This document shows positions 1 through 10,518 of a stretch of DNA of 64,000 nt, in pieces. Position 1 is the stretch's first letter, and each line of letters starts with the position of its first letter. Source of the stretch: an uncultured Coriobacteriaceae bacterium (GTDB taxonomy: Bacteria > Actinomycetota > Coriobacteriia > Coriobacteriales > Eggerthellaceae); the NCBI GenBank assembly GCA_949294735.1, contig CASFII010000002.1, positions 62,001 to 126,000 of the forward strand, read 5' to 3'. Under the pieces are notes generated by a model that searched no databases, was not told the DNA's origin, and saw only the letters and a program-made list of their open reading frames with translations. A program made the translations under genes and the position numbers.

Positions 1-2291
1 CCCTGTTCTTCAGCTACTTCAGCAATGGTCTTTTCAGCAACTTCACGCAGCGTGGCCAATTCAGGAAGCACTGAAACCAGTGGAATCATGATTTCAGGAT
101 GCGGGTTCAAGCCTTCCTTCTTCAGCTGAGCAGCAGCCGTGGCAATTGCGCGAACCTGCATGATAGGCAGGATAGGATATACGATGCCCAGACGGCAGCC
201 ACGCAAACCAAGCATCGGGTTTGCTTCGCTCATGGCATCAATCTGCTCCATCAGCTGACGCTTTGCGGCAATCTCAGTTTCGGAGCCACCAGTAGCTTCA
301 AGACGAGCAATTTCAACATCCAGAGCACGCGGACTTTCCAGGAATTCATGCAGCGGCGGGTCAAGCAGACGAACAATTACTGGCAGACCATCCATAGCCT
401 TAAACATGCCATAGAAGTCGGACGTCTGAAGCTTCAACAGATCGTTTACAGCCTTTTCACGAACCGCTTCGTCCTTGTTCAAAACAAACGTCTGAATGAT
501 TTGCTTGCGGTCGCCCAAGAACATGTGCTCAGTACGGCACAGACCAATACCTTCTGCACCGAAGTCACGGGAAAGCTGAGCGTCTTCGGGGTTATCAGCA
601 TTAGCGCGAACACCCAGCGTGCGGAATTCGTCAGCCCATTCAAGGATAGTATCAAGGTCACCCGTAAGTTCGGGAAGTACCAGTTCAACAGCACCCAGAA
701 CTACGATGCCAGAAGTACCATCGATGGAAATAACGTCGCCTTCACGAATGACCACGTCAGTACCAGTAACTGCAGCCTGCTTCTTTTCGGCATCAATCTT
801 TAAAGCTTCAACGCCACATACGCAAGGAGCACCCATGCCACGCGCGATAACAGCAGCATGAGAAGTTTTACCACCGTGAGAAGTTAGAATACCTTCAGCA
901 GCAATCATGCCAGCCAGGTCATCAGGGTTCGTTTCCCAACGTACCAAAACACACTTGCGGCCAGCTTCAGCAGCAGCAACGGCGTCAGCTGCAGAGAACA
1001 CTGCTTCGCCAACAGCGGCACCCGGAGAAGCATTTAAGCCACGAGCCAGTACGTTGTATTCAGCGTTCTTATCGAACTGCGGATGAAGCAACTGGTCAAG
1101 TTGTTCAGGAGCAACGCGCTTAACCGCTTCTTCCTTGGTGATAAGACCTTCTTGTTCCATTTCGATAGCGATGTGCAGAGCTGCGGCAGCGGTACGCTTA
1201 CCAGCACGTGTCTGAAGCATCCACAGTTTGCCTTGTTCAATGGTAAATTCAATGTCGCACATGTCGCGGAAATGGTTTTCTAGCACAACGAAGATTTCTT
1301 CCAGTTCATGAGCAGCTTCAGAAAGTGAATCTTCGTTCTTAAGTTCAGCAATAGGAGACGTGTTGCGAATACCAGCTACTACGTCTTCACCCTGGGCGTT
1401 AACCAGGTAGTCGCCGTAGAATTCTTTGTCGCCATTTGCAGGATTGCGCGTAAAGGCTACACCCGTTGCAGAGGTATTGCCCTTGTTGCCAAAGACCATA
1501 ACCTGCACGTTTACTGCCGTGCCCAAATCGTCCGCAATCTTGTTCTGCTTGCGATACAGGGTAGCACGCGGATTATTCCAGCTACCAAATACAGCTTCAA
1601 TAGCCAGCTGTAACTGCATAGTGGGATCTTGTGGGAACTGAGCAACGCCATCAACGGCCAAATTCGGATAATCAGCAACAGAAACGTTTTCAGCAAAAAT
1701 GCGCTTGAACTCTGCTACCAATTCCTGCAAGTCTTCTGCCGTCAAATCAGTGTCAGCGCTTACGCCACGATCGTTCTTAAGCGCCGTGATTGCATTTTCA
1801 AACAGATCGCCATCCAGACCCATAACTACGTTAGAGAACATCTGAATGAAGCGGCGATAGCTGTCCCAAGCAAAGCGAGGATTTTCGGTCTGCTTGATAA
1901 GGCCATCAATTGAATGGTCATTCAAACCAAGATTCAGAACCGTGTCCATCATGCCAGGCATTGACATAGGTGCGCCAGAGCGAACAGACACCAACAGCGG
2001 GTCTTCGTTGTCGCCAATTACCTTACCCATGCGCTTTTCCAGGTCGGCCTTGTACTGCCAGATTTCGTCAAGTGCGCCTTCTGGCCACACGTTGCCTGCG
2101 CCGGCATATTCCATACAAGTTTGGCAGGTGATGGTAAAGCCAGGAGGTACTGGCAAACCAATGTTGGCCATTTCTGCCAGGTTTGCACCCTTGCCACCCA
2201 GAATCATCTTCATACCTGCGTTGCCTTCAGTAACGTTGTTGCCTTGGGCATCCTTACCAAAAGCATATACACGTTTTACTGCATCGGTCAC
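1..2291 (-). CDS. ppdK: Pyruvate, phosphate dikinase, 3' end cut by window edge
   Basis: Interconverts pyruvate, ATP and Pi with PEP, AMP and PPi in the cytoplasm. About 763 codons are visible; the family is usually about 880 residues, so the C-terminal catalytic Cys region lies beyond the left edge. Visible motifs are the N-terminal nucleotide-binding start (GGKGANLAEM, then LPVPPGFT), the phosphohistidine swivel (GGKTSHAAVIARGMG), the PEP-binding barrel entry (GLCRTEHMF), VRLLDPPLHEF and MLGLRGCRLG. The start is GTG at 2291, chosen because AAGGAG lies 9 bases upstream and the N-terminus matches the family. It lies 69 bases downstream of the gene for its regulatory protein, on the same strand, so the enzyme and its regulator are probably co-transcribed. 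In an anaerobe it may work in either direction. Confidence 0.95.
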   Translation of the reverse strand, partial: MTDAVKRVYAFGKDAQGNNVTEGNAGMKMILGGKGANLAEMANIGLPVPPGFTITCQTCMEYAGAGNVWPEGALDEIWQYKADLEKRMGKVIGDNEDPLLVSVRSGAPMSMPGMMDTVLNLGLNDHSIDGLIKQTENPRFAWDSYRRFIQMFSNVVMGLDGDLFENAITALKNDRGVSADTDLTAEDLQELVAEFKRIFAENVSVADYPNLAVDGVAQFPQDPTMQLQLAIEAVFGSWNNPRATLYRKQNKIADDLGTAVNVQVMVFGNKGNTSATGVAFTRNPANGDKEFYGDYLVNAQGEDVVAGIRNTSPIAELKNEDSLSEAAHELEEIFVVLENHFRDMCDIEFTIEQGKLWMLQTRAGKRTAAAALHIAIEMEQEGLITKEEAVKRVAPEQLDQLLHPQFDKNAEYNVLARGLNASPGAAVGEAVFSAADAVAAAEAGRKCVLVRWETNPDDLAGMIAAEGILTSHGGKTSHAAVIARGMGAPCVCGVEALKIDAEKKQAAVTGTDVVIREGDVISIDGTSGIVVLGAVELVLPELTGDLDTILEWADEFRTLGVRANADNPEDAQLSRDFGAEGIGLCRTEHMFLGDRKQIIQTFVLNKDEAVREKAVNDLLKLQTSDFYGMFKAMDGLPVIVRLLDPPLHEFLESPRALDVEIARLEATGGSETEIAAKRQLMEQIDAMSEANPMLGLRGCRLGIVYPILPIMQVRAIATAAAQLKKEGLNPHPEIMIPLVSVLPELATLREVAEKTIAEVAEEQ

Positions 2292-2360
2292 CTTAGCTCT
2301 CCTTAGAACAGTTGGAACCCTACCTATCATAAACGGCGTTTTGCCTGTTTGATAGCGAGA

Positions 2361-3257
2361 TTACTCCCCTCCTTTTCGGCGAGAAGCACCTATCCGTTCA
2401 TAATAGCGCAATATCTCCTGAGCAGCCTCTTCAACGCCCCTATTTTCGGTGTGAATGACAATACAGCCCAGTTTGCGCATAAGTGCACGCGCACGTTCTA
2501 AGTCTTGGTACACATATTCTGGATCTGCGTAGCTGGCAGCAACCGCACCCGCATTACCAAGCCTGCGTTGACGCACCCCAATAAGAACTTCAGGGGAAGT
2601 CACTAAGCCAAAGAGTCTGCGCTTATCGACATCGAAGATTTCTTTCGGTGGTTCAGTGTGTAAATCAAGCGGCACGTTGGCAACTTTGTAGCCTTCATGC
2701 GAAAGATAGATAGAAATAGGTGTTTTAGAAGATCGCGAAACACCCAAGAGCACTATGTCAGCTTGGGTCAAATCCTGCGGATTGCGTCCATCGTCATGTT
2801 CAATGGTGAACTCAAGCGCCTCAATACGACGGAAATACGTTTCATGGGCTCCATGCATACCACCTGGTTGTTCACGCGGTTCAAGCCCGCTTGCCTGCGA
2901 TAGCGCATCTAATGCAGGACCCATAATGTCAACTGCTATAACTTCTGGATGGCTTTCGGCGTATTCCTTTGTCAATCGGCGAAGGGTGCCATCGGCAAAG
3001 GTGTAGAAGACCACTATGCGCTCATCGTCTAGTTTCTCTTTGTGGTACGCACTGTGGTATTTAAAAAATTGCTGAATTTCATCGAAATTTGTCACCTGCG
3101 GCAACACTTCAAGCGCAGGTGCTGGAACACCAAACTGGGATGAGGCAGCGCGTGCTACTGCCTGCGCCGTAATGCCCACCGAATCACTGAGAATATGAAT
3201 GGTGGGCAGCGGCGTATCGTTGTCGCGGGGCGAAAAAGAACGCAGCGCGACGGACAT
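2361..3257 (-). CDS. PPDK/PEP synthase regulatory protein (kinase and Pi-dependent pyrophosphorylase)
   Basis: DUF299 family bifunctional enzyme. It inactivates PPDK by ADP-dependent phosphorylation of a threonine near the catalytic histidine and reactivates it by phosphorolysis. The protein is 298 residues, normal for the family. It starts with a typical IHILSDSVG segment and carries the P-loop-like GVSRSSKTP motif in the second half. The start at ATG 3257 is preferred over an upstream in-frame ATG because GAAAGG sits 8 bases upstream and it begins one base after the glyS stop; the longer reading would run back into glyS. Its position directly upstream of ppdK supports the assignment. Confidence 0.93.
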   Translation of the reverse strand: MSVALRSFSPRDNDTPLPTIHILSDSVGITAQAVARAASSQFGVPAPALEVLPQVTNFDEIQQFFKYHSAYHKEKLDDERIVVFYTFADGTLRRLTKEYAESHPEVIAVDIMGPALDALSQASGLEPREQPGGMHGAHETYFRRIEALEFTIEHDDGRNPQDLTQADIVLLGVSRSSKTPISIYLSHEGYKVANVPLDLHTEPPKEIFDVDKRRLFGLVTSPEVLIGVRQRRLGNAGAVAASYADPEYVYQDLERARALMRKLGCIVIHTENRGVEEAAQEILRYYERIGASRRKGGE

Positions 3258-3258
3258 G

Positions 3259-5343
3259 TTAGTGACCTTTCGCCATTTTGCCGAAGTCGGCAACGTCTTT
3301 GAATACGGCGACAAACCTGTTCAGGATTTTCATGCGATTCGCGCGAACCTGCAAGTCTTCATCCATAACCATAATGCGCTCGAAGAAGAGGTCAACGGGC
3401 TTGCGAAGGCTTGCCAGTTCTTTCAGCGCGGCGTTATAGTCGTTTGCCTCTAACGCACGCGCAATACGTCCCTCAGCCTGAACAACTGCACAGGTAAGTG
3501 CGTGTTCTACCTCGCTGAGCATTCCTTCGTCAAAGTCGGTACCTGCCTCCGCATCACGCAAATTGTTTGCGCGAGCATAGGCAGTAGCCAAATCATCAAA
3601 GTTTTCAGGCTCTTCAGCACGAGCTGATTCCAGCGCACGTGCACGAGCAATGATTTCAGAAGGCTCCACAACACCAGCTGCCAAAACAGCATCTATGGTG
3701 TCAGCTTCAATAGCGCTATCGCGAAGCATCACCTTGGTACGCGTGATGAAGAAGTCTGTCACTTCAGAACGCACAGCTTCTTTGTCAAACGCAAGCCCGC
3801 CTTCACTATAGGTTGCAAGAGCTGCCTCAATAGCCTTTTCTAAGGAAACAGGTAGACCTGTTTCCAGCATTGCAACAATACCAATGGCAGCACGGCGCAG
3901 GGCAAACGGGTCAGAAGAACCCGTTGGTGCCTGACCAACGGCAAATAGACCGCAGATGGTATCCAGCTTGTCAGCCATGGCAACCACCTTGCCTACCGTG
4001 CTTTCTGGCAGATCATCACCAGAAAAACGCGGGCGATAATGATCGGCAATAGCCTGCACTACCTGAGGCGTTTCCCCTGCTGCTGCGGCATAGTATGAAC
4101 CCATGATGCCCTGAACGCTCGTAAATTCAACAACCGCACCTGTTACCAAGTCCGCCTTACACAGAAGAGCTGCACGAGCGGCATCGCGCGCGTCTTCCTC
4201 TGGCAAAGCTGCGTCAACAGACAGGTGTTGTGCTAGTTTCACCATACGATCTGTTTTGGCTTTCATGGTTCCCAAGCTTTCTTGGAAGACCACTTCGTCC
4301 AAACCATCTACATAGCTTTCCAAAGGACGTTTCAAATCTTCATCGTAGAAGAACTTAGCATCGTATAAACGTGCTGCTACTACACGCTGATTTCCGTCAA
4401 TAATATTCGCTTCAAATTCAGGATTGCCGTTAGAAGTAACTAAAAACTTATTCGTCAGTGAACCATCAGCACCAAACAGTGGGAAATAGCGCTGGTGAAC
4501 CAACATGGCGTCCACAGTGATTTCTTTCGGAACCGCCAAGAAGCTCTCGTCAAACTCGCCCACCATAACCGTTGGGTATTCAGCCAAATTAATGACCTCA
4601 GCCAAGGTTTTAGCAGGAAGCTCAGCGTGCAAACCTGTTTTTTCTTCAATGGCTGCCACCTGCGCACGAATGCTTTCTTCGCGCTCAGCTTCACTCGGCA
4701 CTACATACGCATGGCGTAAAACATCTATCAGCTGAGAAGCGGTAGGGACAATCTGTTCCTCCCCTGCCAAGAAGCGATGCCCGCGCGTGGTGTTGCCCGC
4801 ACACAAACCTGCAAACTCAACAGGAAGTACTTCTTCATCTAAAAGTGCTAAAAGCCAGCGAACGGGACGAGAGAATTGCTCAGTTCTGCTACCCCAACGC
4901 TGGGACTTTGGCCAAGAAATACCCGTAATGAGGTTCTCCAAAATGCCTGGCAGCAAATCCTTTACTGCCAACGCAGGAGTTTCTTTAACAGCGTATACGT
5001 ATTCCACGCCGTTTTCATCACGACGCTCCAACGCAGAAGCGTCTACGCCTTTTCCACGCGCAAAACCAAGTGCAGCCTTGGTAGGGTTGCCTTCAGCATC
5101 GAACGCAATTTTGGCAGCAGGGCCGCGGAAAACTTCCGTACTCGCCTCAGTAAATTCAGGCAGGCCCTGAACCATCACAATCAGCCTGCGTGGAGTGGAA
5201 AAGATTTCGACCGTTTCAAAGGGAATACGAGCAGCCTTCAACGCATCTTTCGCCAAGTCGGAAAGCTGCAAAGTAGCAGCATGCAAATCGAAGGCAGGCA
5301 GTTCTTCCGTACCAATTTCGAAGGCAAGCGTCTTATTCGCCAT
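3259..5343 (-). CDS. glyS: Glycyl-tRNA synthetase, beta subunit
   Basis: Beta chain of the heterotetrameric (alpha2beta2) bacterial glycyl-tRNA synthetase; it contributes tRNA binding and is needed for aminoacylation. The 694-residue length is normal. The N-terminus reads [11 protein letters not shown], the family signature, and the C-terminal part resembles the all-helical anticodon-binding domain. Two adjacent ATG codons (5346 and 5343) follow a GGAAGGGGG ribosome site; the second gives the better spacing. The start overlaps the end of glyQ by 11 bases, so the two subunits are probably translationally coupled. Confidence 0.96.
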   Translation of the reverse strand: MANKTLAFEIGTEELPAFDLHAATLQLSDLAKDALKAARIPFETVEIFSTPRRLIVMVQGLPEFTEASTEVFRGPAAKIAFDAEGNPTKAALGFARGKGVDASALERRDENGVEYVYAVKETPALAVKDLLPGILENLITGISWPKSQRWGSRTEQFSRPVRWLLALLDEEVLPVEFAGLCAGNTTRGHRFLAGEEQIVPTASQLIDVLRHAYVVPSEAEREESIRAQVAAIEEKTGLHAELPAKTLAEVINLAEYPTVMVGEFDESFLAVPKEITVDAMLVHQRYFPLFGADGSLTNKFLVTSNGNPEFEANIIDGNQRVVAARLYDAKFFYDEDLKRPLESYVDGLDEVVFQESLGTMKAKTDRMVKLAQHLSVDAALPEEDARDAARAALLCKADLVTGAVVEFTSVQGIMGSYYAAAAGETPQVVQAIADHYRPRFSGDDLPESTVGKVVAMADKLDTICGLFAVGQAPTGSSDPFALRRAAIGIVAMLETGLPVSLEKAIEAALATYSEGGLAFDKEAVRSEVTDFFITRTKVMLRDSAIEADTIDAVLAAGVVEPSEIIARARALESARAEEPENFDDLATAYARANNLRDAEAGTDFDEGMLSEVEHALTCAVVQAEGRIARALEANDYNAALKELASLRKPVDLFFERIMVMDEDLQVRANRMKILNRFVAVFKDVADFGKMAKGH

Positions 5344-6244
5344 CATGCGCCCCCTTCCCTTCAGCGTCTGCTGGTACTTTGACCACATGCTCTAAATAAC
5401 TTGCGCAGCATGCTTTTGCGATAGTGCGTACGCGCAGGATATAGCCCATGCGTTCAGTCGCCGAAATGACGCCTCGAGCATCCAGCAAGTTGAAAGCGTG
5501 TGAGCACTTCAACACATAATCATAGGCAGGAAGCGGTAGTCCAGCCTCTAAAACACGCTTACATTCAGCTTCATAGCGATCAAATTCACCGAAAAGCAAA
5601 TCAGTGTCAGCTACTTCAAAGTTGTAGGCAGAAAATTCGCGTTCGTTTTCCAGGAAAACGTCACCATAGGTAAAGACAGTGCCGTCTGCTCCGCGACTCC
5701 AAATGATGTCATACACCGAATCGACACCCTGAATGTACATGGTTAAACGTTCCAAGCCATAGGTAATTTCTGCAGGGACAGGAGCGCATTCAAAGCCGCC
5801 AACTTGCTGGAAATAGGTGAACTGGGTAACTTCCATACCGTCAATCCAGACTTCCCAGCCAAGACCCCAGGCGCCCAAGGTGGGGCTTTCCCAGTCGTCT
5901 TCTACAAAACGAACGTCGTGCTCTTCAACATTAATGCCAATGGCGCGCAAGCTGTCCAAATACAAATCCTGCACGTTGTCAGGAGAAGGCTTCAGAAGCA
6001 CCTGAAACTGATAGTAGTGCTGCATACGATTGGGGTTTTCACCATAACGACCGTCGGTTGGACGACGACAGGGCTGCACATAGGCAGTACGCCAAGTATC
6101 AGGACCTAAGGCGCGCAGGGTTGTAGCCGTATGGAACGTACCTGCACCTACTTCGTTGTCGTATGGTTGTAAAACAACACAGCCTTGTTCCGCCCAATAG
6201 CGCTGCAAGTTCATAATGACATCTTGAAAGCTGGGCTTTGCCAT
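5333..6244 (-). CDS. glyQ: Glycyl-tRNA synthetase, alpha subunit
   Basis: Catalytic alpha chain (class II core) of heterotetrameric glycyl-tRNA synthetase, which charges tRNA-Gly. It is 303 residues, the usual size. The start [10 protein letters not shown] and the segments [13 protein letters not shown] and [12 protein letters not shown] are characteristic. The ATG at 6244 is chosen over an ATG seven codons upstream because GAAGGAG lies directly before it. It is followed by glyS with an 11-base overlap and then by the PPDK regulator and ppdK, all on the same strand. The 66-base gap to lepB is too short for a T-box leader. Confidence 0.96.
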   Translation of the reverse strand: MAKPSFQDVIMNLQRYWAEQGCVVLQPYDNEVGAGTFHTATTLRALGPDTWRTAYVQPCRRPTDGRYGENPNRMQHYYQFQVLLKPSPDNVQDLYLDSLRAIGINVEEHDVRFVEDDWESPTLGAWGLGWEVWIDGMEVTQFTYFQQVGGFECAPVPAEITYGLERLTMYIQGVDSVYDIIWSRGADGTVFTYGDVFLENEREFSAYNFEVADTDLLFGEFDRYEAECKRVLEAGLPLPAYDYVLKCSHAFNLLDARGVISATERMGYILRVRTIAKACCASYLEHVVKVPADAEGKGAHDGE

Positions 6245-6310
6245 CTTCTCTCCTTCGTAGTTCAAGTGAGTCTCTAAAACTAGAACATACCCAAATCAGT
6301 TAACAATTGC

Positions 6311-6892
6311 TTATTCCAAAATACCAATATGGTTCAAAGGCCAATAGGTGAATACCGCTTTCCCGGAAACAGTGCTTTCCTTAATGCTGCCGAAGAACCG
6401 AGAATCTTGTGAATTGGTGCGGTTATCGCCCATGACCCAAAGTTCTCCTTCAGGCACGGTATAGGGATAACTGAAATCTTGACCCTTTGCCTGCTCGAGA
6501 GGATAACTTGGCTTTCCCTGAGTATAGGGTTCGTCAAGAGCAACCCCGTCAACATATACCTGACCGTCAATGAGATTGACCGTTTGTCCTTCGGTTGCAA
6601 TAACGCGTTTAATAAGCGTACGGGAAGGAACCTGCGGGTCATCAAAAGTAACAATGTCACCCTGCTGAATTTCACCAGTAGCATAAGAAATCTTTTCGGA
6701 GAAAATCATATCCCCCGTCATGATGGTTTCTTCCATCGATCCCGACGGGATTTGGAAGGGCTGCACCACATAGCTGCGCACTGCCCATTGCAGAACAAAG
6801 AGGATTAGCAGAAAAGCAATAAACTTGAGGATTGAACGCAGGCAGCCATGCTCTTTTGGTTCAGCATGTTCTCCGGAATACATGAGTAACAT
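6311..6892 (-). CDS. lepB: Signal peptidase I
   Basis: Membrane serine protease that removes signal peptides from exported proteins. It is 193 residues. There is one N-terminal transmembrane segment (about residues 21-38), then the catalytic Ser52 in PSGSMEETI, Lys95 in TLIKRVIA, and the conserved box MGDNRTNSQDSRFFG. The start at 6892 is supported by GAAAGG five bases upstream. It follows trmD after a 185-base gap and ends the ribosome/targeting cluster, where lepB is commonly found (rpsP-rimM-trmD-lepB). Confidence 0.95.
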   Translation of the reverse strand: MLLMYSGEHAEPKEHGCLRSILKFIAFLLILFVLQWAVRSYVVQPFQIPSGSMEETIMTGDMIFSEKISYATGEIQQGDIVTFDDPQVPSRTLIKRVIATEGQTVNLIDGQVYVDGVALDEPYTQGKPSYPLEQAKGQDFSYPYTVPEGELWVMGDNRTNSQDSRFFGSIKESTVSGKAVFTYWPLNHIGILE

Positions 6893-7077
6893 TTTTCCTT
6901 TCGTCGTGCGTGCCTGCTTCTGTGCCAGGAGAGCAACTCGTAGAAATCGCTCTCAGACTGAGGTTTCTCTTTTGCGTTTTTAATGCTGCATCCCGAATAT
7001 AGGGAACGTAAAACCGCAAAAAGTGCGCCAATAAAGTCCGCACATCATAATAACGCTAAAGAGAGAAAACCCTGGGT

Positions 7078-7806
7078 TTAGCTTGAAAAAGATTTAAGAA
7101 ATTCCCAATCTTTGGGGCTTAATTCAGCCCCTTCTAATAAATCGGGTCTTAGACGGGCTGTGCGTTCAAGGGCAGCTTGTCTTTTCCATGCCGCAACGGC
7201 GGCATGATCACCCGAAAGAAGCACGGGTGGAACTTCCATGCCTCTATAGACTGCTGGACGCGTATACTGCGGATATTCCAAAATTCCCGCCGTAAAACTT
7301 TCGTCAACCGCTCCTTCTTCAGCGCCCAGAACCCCTGGCAATTTGCGCACAACCGCGTCGATGACCACCATGCTTGCCAGCTCACCCGAAGTAAGGACGT
7401 AGTCGCCCAACGACACAATGCGGTCTGCCAAGCTATAAACGCGCTCATCGATGCCTTCGTAATGGCCACAGATGAACAACAGGCGCTCTTGTTCTGATAG
7501 TTCAGTTGCAAGCGCGTCAGTCATTCTTTCGCCATGGGGTGCCAAAAAAATGGTATAGGGCTTTGCTCTGCCTTCTACAGAAGCTAAGTCATCATATGCT
7601 TCAAAAATGGGTTCTGGTTTCATAACCAAGCCATGTCCGCCGCCATAAGGATCATCATCGGTCGTGCGATGCCTGTCATGCGTCCATTCACGCAGATCGT
7701 AGGCATTAAACTGGAGTATGCCCTTTTCCTGAGCGCGTTTCATAATACTTGCGCCCATGACTGAGTTATACATATCAGGAAACGTTGAAAGTGTTTCAAT
7801 TAGCAT
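7078..7806 (-). CDS. trmD: tRNA (guanine-N1-)-methyltransferase
   Basis: SPOUT-class enzyme that makes m1G37 in tRNAs with a G at position 36, preventing +1 frameshifting. It is 242 residues. The knotted SAM-binding site is seen as LLFICGHYEGIDERV followed by SLGDYVLTSGE. The N-terminus (IETLSTFPDMY) and the segment DDDPYGGGHGLVMKPEP are typical. It starts nine bases after rimM in the rpsP-khpA-rimM-trmD string. Confidence 0.96.
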   Translation of the reverse strand: MLIETLSTFPDMYNSVMGASIMKRAQEKGILQFNAYDLREWTHDRHRTTDDDPYGGGHGLVMKPEPIFEAYDDLASVEGRAKPYTIFLAPHGERMTDALATELSEQERLLFICGHYEGIDERVYSLADRIVSLGDYVLTSGELASMVVIDAVVRKLPGVLGAEEGAVDESFTAGILEYPQYTRPAVYRGMEVPPVLLSGDHAAVAAWKRQAALERTARLRPDLLEGAELSPKDWEFLKSFSS

Positions 7807-7815
7807 ACGACGCCC

Positions 7816-8409
7816 TTATAAATCCAATAAGCCTTGCGGAAGCTTCATAAACAAGCGCCCCGCTTCTTCATCAATACGTTCTATAAATTCTTCCACCAAA
7901 GGAATAAGAAGAGCCGCATCTTCTTGGGAAGCATTAAGACGTTGGACCTCTAAAAGAGCCTGCGCTGGCATAGGCTTCACCGAGCGTATGGTCCCCAACA
8001 ATACATCTTGGTCAAAGACTTCCCATCCACGCCACAAAACCTGCGCAGAAGAAAAATCCTGGTCAAGATTGAACGGAGTTTCTACTGAAGTATTCTTCTG
8101 ATTTTCTTTAACGGTAGCTTGCAACGCTTCTTTAATGTCTTCGTAAGAAGCCAAGCAGTATGAGCCTACTAGAGCTTTTGCAAGATCTATTGAATCAATG
8201 CCCGAAAAACGAACTACCGAACCATCGTCGGTAGATTCAAACACCTCTTGAACCACCGCTTTGCGCGGTGCATCCAAAGCGGGAGGCACAAAATATACTT
8301 CCATGCCCTCACGCAACAAAAAAGGGAGATTAGTGAGCGCACGCGCCACTAGTCTCCCATCAAGAGTTTTCGTATTCGCCAAAAAGGCAATGCGTTGCCA
8401 ACGGCTCAT
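7816..8409 (-). CDS. rimM: 16S rRNA processing protein RimM
   Basis: Ribosome maturation factor that binds S19 and helps 30S head assembly. The 197-residue protein has an N-terminal RimM barrel and a C-terminal PRC-barrel region (around the segment VLLGTIRSVKPMP). Sequence similarity to textbook RimM is modest, as is usual for this family, and the call leans on its place between khpA and trmD. The ATG directly abuts the khpA stop (TAAATG), so translation is probably coupled. Confidence 0.88.
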   Translation of the reverse strand: MSRWQRIAFLANTKTLDGRLVARALTNLPFLLREGMEVYFVPPALDAPRKAVVQEVFESTDDGSVVRFSGIDSIDLAKALVGSYCLASYEDIKEALQATVKENQKNTSVETPFNLDQDFSSAQVLWRGWEVFDQDVLLGTIRSVKPMPAQALLEVQRLNASQEDAALLIPLVEEFIERIDEEAGRLFMKLPQGLLDL

Positions 8410-8664
8410 TTAGTCGATAAGTTCAACTTCAACCGGCATGCCGTTGCGCGCTGCCGCTGCACGAGCTAGGGTACGAACAGCCTTAATGACACGACCCTGT
8501 CGTCCAATTACTTTGCCCGCGTCGTCTTCATTTACACGAAGTTCAACCAGTATTGCCCCATCTTCGGTTTCTGAGGCATCAATTTGCAGCTCATCGGGAA
8601 ATTCAATGAGCGGGCGAACAATCGCTTCAACCAGACCGGCAATATCTTCAGTCTGTTGCGACAT
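8410..8664 (-). CDS. khpA: KH-domain RNA-binding protein
   Basis: Small (84-residue) single-KH protein of the KhpA/YlqC type. The GXXG loop is GRQG within KVIGRQGRVIKAVRT. Relatives bind structured RNA, partner with KhpB/Jag and influence cell size and small-RNA biology. It sits three bases after rpsP and abuts rimM, the standard location for this gene in Gram-positive bacteria. Confidence 0.92.
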   Translation of the reverse strand: MSQQTEDIAGLVEAIVRPLIEFPDELQIDASETEDGAILVELRVNEDDAGKVIGRQGRVIKAVRTLARAAAARNGMPVEVELID

Positions 8665-8667
8665 GAA

Positions 8668-8913
8668 CTATGCGTCCTTTTTCACACCGTTAAGCAGGCG
8701 CTTTACGGTATCGGTGGGCTGAGCACCATTCTTCAGCCAGTTTTCAACCTTTTCCATGTCAAACTTCACCATAGCTGGTTCAGTGCAAGGGTTGTAACGA
8801 CCTACTTCTTCAATAAAACGACCGTCGCGACGTGCGCGAGAATCAGCAACAACGATACGATAGTACGGACGCTTCTTAGCGCCGTGACGAGCAAGGCGAA
8901 TCTTAACTGCCAT
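8668..8913 (-). CDS. rpsP: 30S ribosomal protein S16
   Basis: Primary 16S rRNA-binding protein of the 30S body. It is 81 residues, the normal size. The start [19 protein letters not shown] is the family signature. A GGAG ribosome site lies about 10 bases upstream of ATG 8913. It heads the khpA-rimM-trmD string; the 168 bases upstream, after ffh, are AT-rich and may hold a promoter, though I could not define one. Confidence 0.97.
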   Translation of the reverse strand: MAVKIRLARHGAKKRPYYRIVVADSRARRDGRFIEEVGRYNPCTEPAMVKFDMEKVENWLKNGAQPTDTVKRLLNGVKKDA

Positions 8914-9081
8914 GAAGCTAAACTCCTTTTTCTAACTTAATACTATGCATATACCAAACGGTACAGCGAAAACAGCAGCCACTAATATTACGACTTTTCA
9001 CCCTCATAAGCAAGAGTGAACTTGTAGGGAAACTTTGAAGAGCGCACTAGAAAACCAAGGGCGAGTCCTTTGCTTTCTTCC

Positions 9082-10482
9082 CTATTGGTTCATAAGGTCT
9101 TGCAGTTGGCGCAAGTCAGACATATTCATGCCACCCATACCTGGAATACCCATACGACGACGTTTTCCTTTTTTACCCTTTTTAGAAGGCTGTTCCATAG
9201 CTGGCATCATGCGCTTCATCATCTTACGCACTTCATTAAACTTCTTCATGAGCTGATTTACGTCGGTTACGCTCACCCCTGCACCAGCAGCAATTCGGGC
9301 ACGCCTACTACCATTCAGAAGTTCTGGCTTTTCGCGTTCTGCTTTGGTCATCGAATTGATGATGACTTCCATGCGATCAAGCGCCTTGGTGTCAACTTCT
9401 CCTCTGCCAAGTGCTTTATCTCCACCAGGAAGTGCCGAAACTAACTTACTAATGCCACCCAGCTTGTTGACTTGACGGTTCATCTCAATAAAGTCATTGA
9501 GGGTAATTTGCGAACGTAGCATACGTTCAGCCGCTTCGGCTTCAGCTTCTTCCTGCTGAACCTTTACCGCACTTTCAATAAGACTCAGCACATCGCCCAT
9601 ACCAAGGATACGCTTGGCCATACGATCAGGATGGAAGACCTCCAGCGAATCTGGCTTTTCGCCCGAACTAATAAACTTGATGGGCTTGCCAGTAACTTGC
9701 CTGATAGAAAGGGCACCGCCACCGCGGGCGTCACCATCCATCTTTGACATAATGACGCCGTCGAAATCTACCTTTTCCGCGAAGGCTGAAGCTACGTTCA
9801 CCACGTCCTGACCAGTCATGGCGTCAGCCACCATCAGAATTTGATCAGGCTTAGTGGCGTCTTTGATAGCCTGCGCTTCGTTCATCATTTCTTCATCTAC
9901 ATGGAGGCGACCAGCCGTGTCAATAATCACCACGTCACGCAAGTTATCGATAGCGTCCTGTACGCCTTCGCGGGCAATTTTCACGGGATCTTGCCCTTCG
10001 CCGCGATACACACGGACACCAATCTCTTTGCCCAGCGTTTCCAGCTGGTCAGCTGCAGCGGGACGATACACGTCACAAGCTACCAACAACGGCGAATGCT
10101 TTTCTTCTTTTAAGCGATATGCCAGCTTTGCCGCGGCGGTAGTCTTACCAGAACCCTGAAGACCCACCAACATAATGACGTTCGGGATTCTGCTGCCTAG
10201 CACCAACTTAGAGTCCGTTCGACCCAAAAGCTCGGTCAGCTCATCCATAACTACCTTCACCACGTTTTGGGCAGGCGTTAAAGAAGAAAGAACCTCAGCT
10301 TCTAAACAGCGCTCTTTGGTACGTGCAATGAACGATTTCACCACTTTGAAGTTGACGTCAGCTTCGAGCAAAGCCATGCGAATTTCACGCATAGCCTCAT
10401 TGATGTCTTCTTCAGTCAAGCGACCTTTGCCACGCAGACCAGCAAAAATACCTTGCAAACGTTCCGATAAGTTTTCTAACAT
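9082..10482 (-). CDS. ffh: Signal recognition particle protein Ffh (SRP54)
   Basis: GTPase that binds 4.5S/6S RNA and hydrophobic signal sequences on nascent chains. It is 466 residues. The order is N domain, then G domain with GLQGSGKTT at about 107-115, IIDTAGRLH and SKMDGDARGG, then the methionine-rich M domain. The end holds KKGKKGKRRRMGIPGMGGM, a basic and Met/Gly-rich tail. The start at 10482 has AAGGAG upstream. It follows ftsY, its receptor, after 36 bases, so the two SRP GTPases are encoded together. Confidence 0.97.
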   Translation of the reverse strand: MLENLSERLQGIFAGLRGKGRLTEEDINEAMREIRMALLEADVNFKVVKSFIARTKERCLEAEVLSSLTPAQNVVKVVMDELTELLGRTDSKLVLGSRIPNVIMLVGLQGSGKTTAAAKLAYRLKEEKHSPLLVACDVYRPAAADQLETLGKEIGVRVYRGEGQDPVKIAREGVQDAIDNLRDVVIIDTAGRLHVDEEMMNEAQAIKDATKPDQILMVADAMTGQDVVNVASAFAEKVDFDGVIMSKMDGDARGGGALSIRQVTGKPIKFISSGEKPDSLEVFHPDRMAKRILGMGDVLSLIESAVKVQQEEAEAEAAERMLRSQITLNDFIEMNRQVNKLGGISKLVSALPGGDKALGRGEVDTKALDRMEVIINSMTKAEREKPELLNGSRRARIAAGAGVSVTDVNQLMKKFNEVRKMMKRMMPAMEQPSKKGKKGKRRRMGIPGMGGMNMSDLRQLQDLMNQ

Positions 10483-10518
10483 TCCTGTATCTCCTTGAGC
10501 TGTTTTGCAGCTGTGTTC

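Noticed and set aside
99..803. Long plus-strand open frame (234 codons) opposite ppdK
   Set aside because: It mirrors the codon bias of the real gene on the other strand, has no ribosome site or family resemblance, and ppdK is unambiguous.
6245..6310. T-box leader for glyQS
   Set aside because: The 66-base gap is too small for a T-box and lacks its conserved bulge sequence.
6861..7043. 60-codon minus-strand frame between trmD and lepB
   Set aside because: Its end overlaps lepB, it has no ribosome site, and its composition is unlike coding sequence.
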